Both the position numbers and the translations under genes were made by a program. A DNA stretch of 43,525 bases from Yoonia sp. I 8.24 (GTDB taxonomy: Bacteria > Pseudomonadota > Alphaproteobacteria > Rhodobacterales > Rhodobacteraceae): positions 1-43,525 of the forward strand of contig NZ_JACXGQ010000014.1 of assembly GCF_022096995.1 (NCBI RefSeq), in the 5' to 3' direction. How positions within the stretch are numbered: the stretch's first letter is position 1; each line of letters begins with the position of its first letter. Under the pieces are notes generated by a model. It was not told the origin of the DNA and ran no database searches. It saw only the letters and a list, made by a program, of their open reading frames with translations. Below, piece by piece: positions 7,347-14,818 of this stretch.

Positions 7347-8444
7347 CTAAAGTCCTGCAGCCTTGGTGAGGTTGACCCGGAATCTATCACGGCGACGTTG
7401 ATAACGACGGGTCATTTCGGCCGAGGCGTGACCAAGGTGTTTCTGAACGTAGCGCTCCTCAACTTCGGCAGAGCTGGCGAGACCAGCCCGCAAGGAGTGG
7501 CCGGAGAACAAGGCGAGGCGTTCTTTTTCGGGCAGGTCGGCACGGATGCCGGATTTCAGGACGGTGGACTTGATCAGGCGCGCGACATGTTTGTCATTCA
7601 ACCGGGCCTCCAACGGGCGCTTGCCATCGCGGGAGGTGCGCACGAAGACCGGCCCAAAGTCGATTTTTGCAAAATGCAGCCATTGTTCCAACGCATGCAC
7701 CGGACAGGAGGCATCCGAAGAGCCACGACCAATCTCAACCTCGCGCCAGCCAGTTTTGGCGTTGAGCGTGAGTAGGACACCGTCGTCGAGGATCTCTATC
7801 CAGCCGCCGCTGTCGGGCGTGTCATCTTTGCCCACATCGAGGCTGACGATTTCCGAGCGCCGCAACCCGCCCGCATAGCCGATCAGAAGGATCGCGCGAT
7901 CCCGCATCCCGCGCAGATCGAAGGGCAAGGTGGCCACCATCGCAAGAATGTCTTGCGCGCCGATGGCCTCTTTCTGCACCGGTGGGCGCGCGTGTTTGCG
8001 TTTGATTCCAGCCAGGACGGTCGTGATATGGCGGTCTTTGCGATCAACGGTGAAACCGCGCTGCACATAATTCCACGCCAGCCCCGAAAGGCGGCGCTCG
8101 ATGGTGCTGACCGAAAGGGCAGGGACCTTTTCGGTTGGAGCGGCCAAGTCGGTCATATACAGGCCGATCAATTCGGGTGACGGTGGCAAAGGATCCGTGC
8201 CCTTCAACCTGCACCAACGGGTGAAGTGTTTCCAATCGGCGGCATAGGCCTTGTTGGTGTTCTCGGCCGTCGAGGCTTTGGCGTAGTCGCGCGCGGTATC
8301 AACGAGACGATCCAGCATCCCTGAACCTGCGACATGAGAGGGCAGGGCGATCCCATCGCTTTTCTCTGGATCTCTCTCGTTGTCCTCAGGGCCATGACGC
8401 GCATCAGAGTGCGATGATCTCGATTTCCCGTCTTCTGAGGCCAT
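7347..8444 (-). CDS. Tyrosine recombinase / integrase
   Basis: A 365-aa site-specific recombinase. Residues about 45-165 form the SAM-like core-binding domain (TNKAYAADWKHFTRWC). The catalytic domain follows with the expected residues: Arg in GGLRRSEI, the HSLRAG box (His-x-x-Arg), HLGH, and the nucleophile Tyr in TRRYQRR near the C-terminus. It is divergent from a DUF1403-scpB pair, an arrangement I know from other alphaproteobacterial plasmids. A candidate target site lies in its own upstream region at 8496-8524. Roles could be multimer resolution of the plasmid or integration of a vanished element; the first is favoured because no att-bounded island is evident. Confidence 0.92.
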   Translation of the reverse strand: MASEDGKSRSSHSDARHGPEDNERDPEKSDGIALPSHVAGSGMLDRLVDTARDYAKASTAENTNKAYAADWKHFTRWCRLKGTDPLPPSPELIGLYMTDLAAPTEKVPALSVSTIERRLSGLAWNYVQRGFTVDRKDRHITTVLAGIKRKHARPPVQKEAIGAQDILAMVATLPFDLRGMRDRAILLIGYAGGLRRSEIVSLDVGKDDTPDSGGWIEILDDGVLLTLNAKTGWREVEIGRGSSDASCPVHALEQWLHFAKIDFGPVFVRTSRDGKRPLEARLNDKHVARLIKSTVLKSGIRADLPEKERLALFSGHSLRAGLASSAEVEERYVQKHLGHASAEMTRRYQRRRDRFRVNLTKAAGL

Positions 8445-8495
8445 TTTCCAGTGAATCCAGCAATGAAATTAAACTACCGCTTAGCATATCTTTAT

Positions 8496-8524
8496 ACGTC
8501 CGATAATGCAAACTTATTGGACGT
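8496..8524. promoter_or_regulatory. Candidate tyrosine-recombinase core site (11-7-11 inverted repeat)
   Basis: Arms ACGTCCGATAA (8496-8506) and TTATTGGACGT (8514-8524) match at 10 of 11 positions and are separated by seven bases. This is the geometry of a tyrosine-recombinase crossover site. It lies between the recombinase and the DUF1403 gene. It could equally be an operator controlling the divergent promoters. Confidence 0.55.
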
Positions 8525-8600
8525 AGAAAAGAGCGCCAAGGTGGGGCGGTTTCTACACTATCTGGTAGGCAAAAGCGCCGCTGTGCTATAGTCTTGTGGT

Positions 8601-9554
8601 ATGACCTATCAGCCCGCCACGATCTCCGACGACTTCAGCAACCTACCAGAACTGCCAGGATGGGTCACCTCCGGCCGTGCAGAAACCCTTGAAACTGTGG
8701 CCTTTCGGTCTGGAGCAGCACTCACGGTGCTCGACCAGTTGATCAGTGATGAGAGTTATGGAGTCCCACTGAAACTGCTGGCCAATCGGTTGGCCCTGAG
8801 CGCAGCGACCGCGACCTCAAAACTGGAAGGACGGATGGCGCGAGAGGCGGACATCCGCGATGCGTACCATCTGACGCCCTCGGGTGAAGCGCGGGGCCCG
8901 GATGGCGACCTATTGGCGTTCTGGCGCGCCGCCGTGCGTCTGCGTATAGGCGGGACGGGTGAGATTGCTGACCTGGTCGGTGCTGACGTCGCGGGCGAGG
9001 TGGTCGTATGGTTAGATGCGGGTTTGGAGTGGACTCGGACCCATGGTCCGGTTGCGGCCTCCGTGGCAATTCTGCGCGCGGTACTAGCGGCTGACGACCA
9101 AGCGGAACGGATCGCCTGTCTGCTCTCGGATGTCGTGTTGGCGCGGGCACTGAATTGGAAAGCGGTGCTTCCGGTCTCGGCGCAGCGGCTGACAAAAGCA
9201 GCTCTGCGCGAGCTGACCGCGGAAGGGCAGGGGGCTGAGCTGGCAATGCAGATGCGGATACTCGAGTCCATTGAAGAGGCGATCCGATTGGCGCGGGACC
9301 TTTCCTACCGTGCCGAGGCGCTTTGCACCGTCGCCCCGAAGCTGCGGGCGAAAGGATCGGGCGCGGCGGTCGCACTGTTCCTGTCCGAGGATGCCGTGGC
9401 GCCCTCAACGATGTTGTCTCCAATGATCCAAGGGACGAGTTTGCCTATGACCGACCGGGCCGCGCGGCGGTTCTGCGACCGGCTAGTCGAGCTTGGCGTG
9501 GCGCGGGAACTGACCGGGCGACCAACTTTCCGGCTTTATGGTATCGCGCCATGA
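8601..9554 (+). CDS. DUF1403 family protein
   Basis: A 317-aa, mostly alpha-helical protein of the DUF1403 family; the function is unknown. Family-like features are the opening LPELPGWVTSGRAETLETVAFRSGAAL split over residues 15-42 and the Arg/Ala-rich middle with LLAFWRAAVRLR. The C-terminal 60 residues contain a winged-helix-like stretch (MTDRAARRFCDRLVELGVARELTGR). Its stop overlaps the start of scpB by four bases (ATGA), so the two are coupled. Together with ScpB this suggests a chromosome- or plasmid-structure role, perhaps as a stand-in for the missing kleisin ScpA; that is inference. Confidence 0.8.
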   Translation: MTYQPATISDDFSNLPELPGWVTSGRAETLETVAFRSGAALTVLDQLISDESYGVPLKLLANRLALSAATATSKLEGRMAREADIRDAYHLTPSGEARGPDGDLLAFWRAAVRLRIGGTGEIADLVGADVAGEVVVWLDAGLEWTRTHGPVAASVAILRAVLAADDQAERIACLLSDVVLARALNWKAVLPVSAQRLTKAALRELTAEGQGAELAMQMRILESIEEAIRLARDLSYRAEALCTVAPKLRAKGSGAAVALFLSEDAVAPSTMLSPMIQGTSLPMTDRAARRFCDRLVELGVARELTGRPTFRLYGIAP

Positions 9555-10183
9555 CGGTCGAGACCCGGAGTCGGAAACCAGCGGATGACGGCGGAGCCGT
9601 CTTTGATCGGGAGCTCGACGACCTGCCACAGGAGCTGCGCTGGCGCGAATGGATGGGACGGATCGAGGCCGTGCTCTTCGCCAGTGTCGCGCCAGTTGGC
9701 CGTGAGGACCTGGCCCGCGTGGTGGGGCAGGGGGCCTCCGTCGAGATGCTGATCGACGACATCCAGGCGGAACTGGCCAGCCGCCCATACGAGCTTGCCC
9801 AAGTGGCGGGCGGCTGGATGTTCCGCACCAGGACGCAGTTCGCCGATGCCATCAAGGCTGCGGCTGATCTTGGCGATCAGTCGCTCGCCATCACCGAGAT
9901 GGAGATGGGCGTGCTTTGCGCCATCGCCTATCACCAGCCGATCGACCGGGCCGGGCTGAAAGACATCTTTGGCAAGGAGGTGAGCCGCGATCTTCTGGCC
10001 CGATTGCGCTACAAGGATCTGATTACGAGCGGGCCCAGGTCGCCGAGGCCCGGAGCGCCGCATACCTTCGTGACGACGGAGACGTTCTTAGCAACCTTTG
10101 ATTTGCAGACATTGCGGGACTTGCCGGATCTTGATTTGACGGTTGGTGAGGCGGATGAGGAGACCCAAACGGTGCAGGTTTAA
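9551..10183 (+). CDS. ScpB-like segregation and condensation protein
   Basis: A 210-aa protein with the two winged-helix units of ScpB (residues about 33-95, RIEAVLFASVAPVGREDLARVVG; and about 110-175, ITEMEMGVLCAIAYHQPIDR). ScpB normally works with ScpA and SMC in condensing DNA; neither partner is on this plasmid. The start is fixed by the ATGA overlap with DUF1403. The C-terminal 35 residues are acidic. The plasmid copy may join the host SMC complex or form a separate one with DUF1403; the sequence does not decide. Confidence 0.85.
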   Translation: MTVETRSRKPADDGGAVFDRELDDLPQELRWREWMGRIEAVLFASVAPVGREDLARVVGQGASVEMLIDDIQAELASRPYELAQVAGGWMFRTRTQFADAIKAAADLGDQSLAITEMEMGVLCAIAYHQPIDRAGLKDIFGKEVSRDLLARLRYKDLITSGPRSPRPGAPHTFVTTETFLATFDLQTLRDLPDLDLTVGEADEETQTVQV

Positions 10184-10250
10184 GGTTCTTCGCTTTCAAT
10201 TGGTCGGGCTTTGACTTTCAATCAGTCGGAGGTATGAGCAGGTCTTACGT

Positions 10251-10282
10251 GCAAATGCACAGTAGAGTTTACGTGTATTTGC
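10251..10282. promoter_or_regulatory. Inverted repeat between scpB and the Fic gene
   Basis: GCAAATGCAC (10251-10260) and GTGTATTTGC (10273-10282) match at 9 of 10 positions across a 12-base spacer. It is upstream of and different from the two Fic operators. Possible binding site for an unknown regulator. Confidence 0.4.
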
Positions 10283-10290
10283 GCGCGTTT

Positions 10291-10361
10291 GAGTTATAGG
10301 ATTGACTTCTATAGCTCAAAAATGATCACTCTGTGAGTTATAGGAAGGAATTCTATAACTC
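10291..10361. promoter_or_regulatory. Two near-identical operators in front of the Fic gene
   Basis: Site 1 (10291-10317) has arms GAGTTATAG and CTATAGCTC; site 2 (10335-10361) has perfect arms GAGTTATAG and CTATAACTC. Both have a nine-base centre, and the centres are 44 bases apart, about four helix turns. Site 2 ends one base before the ATG at 10362 and covers the purine-rich ribosome-binding site (AGGAAGGAA). A protein bound there would block transcription and possibly translation. Confidence 0.7.
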
Positions 10362-11477
10362 ATGGCATGGAATTGGCAGATATTGGGTTGGCCGGATTTC
10401 CGGTACGACGCAGCATCACTGGCACAGCTCGAGCAGCGCTTCCTCCTGTCGTCCGGCGAAGTCCTGGGTGCCGTTCACCATGTCAGCCCCTCAGAGCGTG
10501 ATCAACTCTGCATCGACCTTCTGAGCGATGAGGCCATGAAAACCAGTGCCATTGAAGGCGAGATGCTCGATCGGCGCAGTGTACAATCCTCGCTGCGCCG
10601 ACATCTCGGATTGGAACCGGACAGCTATCCGAATAAACCCCGAGAGCAGGGCGTGGCCGAAATGATGGTCGATGTCTATTCGACCTATGCCGCGCCGCTT
10701 GGGCATGACACGCTGTTTCGGTGGCATGAGATGCTCCTGTCTTTCGACAAACGGCTCGAGACTATCGGGTCATACCGGCAGCACGAAGATGCCATGCAGA
10801 TCGTCTCGGGTAGTCTTGATCGTCCGGTCGTGCATTTTGAGGCCCCACCGTCTAAGCAAGTTCCGGACGAGATGGGCCAATATGTCGATTGGTTCAACCA
10901 GACAGCGCCGGGTGCCGAAGAGCCATTGCCGGCATTGACACGCGCTGGTCTCAGCCATCTCTACTTCGAAAGCATTCACCCGTTCGAAGATGGAAACGGT
11001 CGTTTGGGTCGGGCTCTGGCCGAAAAATCCCTGGCTCAGAATATTGGCCAGCCAAGCCTGATCGCGCTGGCCTTCACCATCGAGCGAAAGCGGAAAGACT
11101 ACTACGACCAGCTAGAGCGGCACCAGAAGACACTGGATGTCACAGCTTGGCTGGTCTGGTTTGCTGAGGCCGTTCTGGAAGCGCAGCAGGTTACCTTAGA
11201 CCGCGTCGGCTTCTTCATTGCCAAGGCGCATTTCTACGACCGGTATCGCGATGCGTTGAATGAAAGACAGGCCAAGGTGATTGAGCGGATGTTCCGCGAG
11301 GGGCCTGAAGGGTTCAAAGGTGGCCTGAGTGCGGAGAACTATAATTCCATCTCTGGGACATCACGGGCAACGGCAACCAGGGATCTTCAGGAACTTGTCT
11401 CGATTGGCGCCCTGAGGCGGACTGGCGAGCTCAGGTACACGCGTTATTGGCTAAACCTGAATGAAACAAATGTGTGA
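10362..11477 (+). CDS. Fic family protein with C-terminal winged helix
   Basis: A 371-aa Fic-fold enzyme that would transfer AMP (or a related group) to a target protein. The catalytic motif HPFEDGNGRLGRAL is at about residues 205-218, with the active-site His and the phosphate-binding NGR. An inhibitory helix of the class II type, (S/T)xxxE(G/N), is seen as TSAIEG at about residue 62. The C-terminal 60 residues look like a winged helix (YNSISGTSRATATRDLQELVSIG), which suggests the protein binds DNA and controls its own gene through the two operators that abut its start. No separate antitoxin is present. Confidence 0.9.
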   Translation: MAWNWQILGWPDFRYDAASLAQLEQRFLLSSGEVLGAVHHVSPSERDQLCIDLLSDEAMKTSAIEGEMLDRRSVQSSLRRHLGLEPDSYPNKPREQGVAEMMVDVYSTYAAPLGHDTLFRWHEMLLSFDKRLETIGSYRQHEDAMQIVSGSLDRPVVHFEAPPSKQVPDEMGQYVDWFNQTAPGAEEPLPALTRAGLSHLYFESIHPFEDGNGRLGRALAEKSLAQNIGQPSLIALAFTIERKRKDYYDQLERHQKTLDVTAWLVWFAEAVLEAQQVTLDRVGFFIAKAHFYDRYRDALNERQAKVIERMFREGPEGFKGGLSAENYNSISGTSRATATRDLQELVSIGALRRTGELRYTRYWLNLNETNV

Positions 11478-11652
11478 CTAGAGGAGCTGGAGTTGGGCGT
11501 TCTCTATCCATGGAAAGTCTATCAGAGACATTTTCACAGCACCCCGTTAAGTTGCCGGATAAATTGAAATTCAATCAAGACGCGCAGGGCTTGTTCTGAG
11601 CGACTGATCATTAAACAGAAACCCTAGTTGAACTTCTAATTGAGAGTACAAT

Positions 11653-13095
11653 TTGTTAGAAACCAAACTATCCAGAACATCGCTTGCACTCTGGCCGCAT
11701 CAGCATGCAGCTCTAGATACCGTCGACGCTTATTTCGCGTCATTGAGCAAACGCGCCTGCCTTGTCAATATGCCGACTGGTACGGGAAAAACTGGAATAA
11801 TGGTTTCAATCGCTCGCCAAAGAGCCCAAACTCAGGCCGTACTCGTAGTTTGCCCTTCAGCGGCTTTGGTCGAGCAGCTCTCCTCTCAGTTCGAGAACCG
11901 CTTTTGGGATAAAATCGGTGCTGGACCAGAATGGAAGCCAGATAAGGTTTGGAATATTCTACCGAGTAACATCGAGCAACTGATTGAACACCTAGACAAT
12001 AACAAAGGTGAGCAGATCATTTTGGTCGGTACCGTGCAGGCAATCCAGCAGATCGACGCTGACGGCAAAATTAGTCAACTGCATGGCCGCGTCGGCACGA
12101 TATTGTTCGACGAGGGGCATCGTGAACCTGCGCCAGGCTGGGCACGCGTAGTCCGCGGATTTGCCGTGCCGACCGTCTTGTTCAGTGCCACACCATTTCG
12201 TGGCGATCTAAAGATCTTCGACGTCGATGATGACCATATTCACTTTCTTGGCTTTGCTGATGCGGTTGGCTATGGTCTCATACGTGACGTCGAAATTGAC
12301 GAACAAGCGTTGCCCGCATCGATTGAAGACTATGCTGTGGAACTGGTAGCCAGAGTCGACGCGCTTGTTGCAGATGCACGTTTCACGGCAGCCAACAAAG
12401 TCATAGTGCGTTGTGACCGAGAGGATTCGGTTCGAGAAATGCATGAGGCGTTGACTGTAGCTCTTGCCGGTCGTGCCGACGGGGTCCTCGCGATCCATAA
12501 TAACTTCCCCGATCGGCCCCATGACAGGATTGTCAATGCCGTACCGCGGGACCTTTCAGCGCGACCCGAACGTTTTCTCATCCACCAGTTCATGCTGATA
12601 GAAGGAATTGACGACCCGCTCTGCACGATACTCGCGCTCTACGAACCTTTCACGAATACGCGCATGTTGGTCCAGCAGATTGGCAGGTTGATACGCCATC
12701 CTGGACCGATTGGTGAGCCCGTACCACAAGCTTACGTACTTGCACCCAACGGTCAGAGCGTCGCAGACGAATGGAATAGTTTTCTTTCTTTTGACAAAGC
12801 TTCGATGGCGAACGACAACAAGCCGTTTGTCCGCAATGACGCAGCGGTTTTGGAAAATCTAATCGCTGCCCTGCCAACTCTCGACTACGTGATGGGACGC
12901 TTCCGCGAAAGACCCGAACTCGACGATCCCGGTCTTCATGACGATCTAAGATTCCCGAGCGCAGCGGTCGCATTCACGATTCAACAAGACCTTAATTTGG
13001 ATGAGCTCCAAAGAGACATCCGAGCCGAACTGACTAGCGATGATCGGCACGAAGTGCTGACCGGTCAAACTGCCGACGGTCTTTTCTTGGGCTAG
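11653..13095 (+). pseudogene. DEAD/DEAH-box helicase, N-terminal part of a frameshifted gene
   Basis: A 480-aa superfamily 2 helicase part. Walker A MPTGTGKTG is at about residue 40, the DEAD-like box is DEGH at about 152, and the SAT motif is FSATPFRGD at about 176. A C-terminal RecA-like domain includes QQIGRLIRHP (motif VI). The frame stops at 13093, but the sequence goes on as coherent protein in the -1 frame from 13092 to 13565, as if one base had been lost near CTTGGGC. The first codon is TTG with only a weak ribosome-binding site. Possibly a defence or restriction-related helicase; inactive unless the two parts act together. Confidence 0.75.
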
Positions 13096-13565
13096 ATGAG
13101 GCCTTACTAAGCCCAGCAGCGGTCGTGGTCGCCGGCAAGTGGAAAAAAGGCAACCCTGGAGTATCGGCTTCAGCCTTCTACGATGTTTGCGCCCAAGGTC
13201 TCAAAAACCTCGCGTATATGAAAAGCGACGGAGCCCTACTACCGGGTAGCGAGACCCGTTTCGATGGCCGTTGGAGACTGTCAAAGCGCAAGTCACCCAT
13301 TACTCAGACGGTCGATCGTAAACGTCATGGCAGAGGATCGAGGGCCTTCCGTAGGGCCTTCCAACGTTTGCGTTCTAGTCCAACCACAGACAGAGAGATT
13401 TGGCTAGTATGTTCGGGTGGTATGCTTTCGCTTGCGAAGTTGAAGCTCCAGTTCGCAAAACCGCAACCTGAGCCGCACGTACTTCAATTCTACCACTTGG
13501 TACTCTCGACTTATTCCGCATGCCAGTCAGTCGGTGTACGCCTTCGAATTTTCTGCGCTGAGTGA
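13092..13565 (+). pseudogene. Helicase C-terminal fragment (-1 frame)
   Basis: About 157 codons in the frame one base back from the helicase N-terminal part, continuing it directly (LDEALLSPAAVVVAGKW, then SAFYDVCAQGLKNLAYM). It lacks a credible independent start; a GTG at 13125 exists but has no ribosome-binding site. It ends with a protein-like tail (FYHLVLSTYSACQSVGVRLR). A sequencing error would restore a gene of about 635 residues; otherwise this is a dead fragment. Confidence 0.6.
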
Positions 13566-13658
13566 CATTCACCTGCTCCAAAAAGCTAGGTGAGCATTGT
13601 GCGCGCCAAAGATAGAAAAAACAGCACTAGGTTTGGAAAGGTAGTGTTCTTACAGTCC

Positions 13659-14675
13659 TTATCTGTTGGAATTGGGTGAACTACGGAATAGCATTGCTTC
13701 AATGCGGACGTTGTCAAGGAGCGTAAACTGCATCGTTGAGGTTCTTGAAAGACTGGCGGAGATATGGCGCTTAAAACCTGCCCGATGTCTGGTTTGTTCG
13801 GCGACTGAGCTAAAACTGCGCCTGTTAGTTTTCGAATCCCATCCAGCCAAAATTTTGGTCATAAGGCCCTTCTTTGAGACATCGGTCTGGCTGGTTTGGG
13901 CTGCAACTACGACATCCTTGAGCTTGGGTTTCTGATCCTCAGAATAGTACCGTCGCTTTGAGCTTTTGTCATTCTGGCGCCCGCGGACGACTTGTTCATC
14001 GCTCCACGCCCCAGCCCATCTCACCTTTCCATTCCTGATAACGTAGTGAGATCGACAGGCAAGCCCAATGTCGATAAACGTCCTTCCAAACTCTGTCAGG
14101 GCATCGACGAAGGCTTGTTTGTCGGGACTTGCGTCCATGCACAAAAAGACAAAATCCATTGGACGCAGTAAATCCACATTGTCCTTCGTAATGCGCACAG
14201 CGTTTGGATGAATACCCTTGTGCATTTTGCCGTACATAGCTGCGTAGTAGTCCACCTTCTTTGGTAAAGCTTGGAGTTCCCCAAGAGAAGCAGCTCCGGG
14301 TGCGCGAAACGCATTATGCTGTAGATAGGTATCGTCGTCGAAGGTGTGAATCTTCCTGATTGGGCATTTGACCAAGCCATCATGAACAAAGTATACGTCC
14401 GGTGAACCCCACTCAAATGTGCCGCCGCGCGGCAACGAGAGCGGACCTTCATATGTGATGCGGCAAAATTGGGGGCTAGATGACTCGAAGCGACTTTGTC
14501 TTCGTTTAATGTGAGCGAACAAGAGACCCACCTTGGACGTAGAACGAATGCGCAATGCTTGTTTTGCGCGCTTTGAAAACAATGGTTCGGGTCGATAACA
14601 GCGTTTGGCAGGTGACACTACGCGCAGAGGTCTATCATTCCATTCTAGTGACGGTACGGCTTGGATGCGGGTCAT
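13659..14675 (-). pseudogene. ThiF/E1-like adenylyltransferase fragment, probably inactive
   Basis: A 338-aa frame whose middle (residues about 105-205) is clearly ThiF/E1-like: FDDDTYLQHNAFRAPG, KKVDYYAAMYGKMHKGI and DFVFLCMDASPDKQAF. The nucleotide-binding GxGGxG loop expected just before this part is absent; the residues there do not fit. The first 95 and last 130 residues also do not look like the family, and the N-terminal domain that such proteins usually carry is missing. So it appears truncated and decayed. It is convergent with the broken helicase, and both may be remnants of one defence island. Alternatively the ends are diverged but real. Confidence 0.5.
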
Positions 14676-14818
14676 TTCCTTAATATTGTTGCTAATTTAC
14701 GACAATCACCCAGTATATCTTCTATAGGTCTTAGTATTGCCTCAATTAAATCAGTACACGTCAACTAAATTACCACACGATCTGGTCGTTCGAATAGTAG
14801 TGCTGAGGTGCGAGTAAC

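Noticed and set aside
13125..13565. Independent 146-aa gene after the helicase
   Set aside because: It directly continues the helicase in the -1 frame and has no ribosome-binding site, so it is better taken as the fragment of a frameshifted gene.
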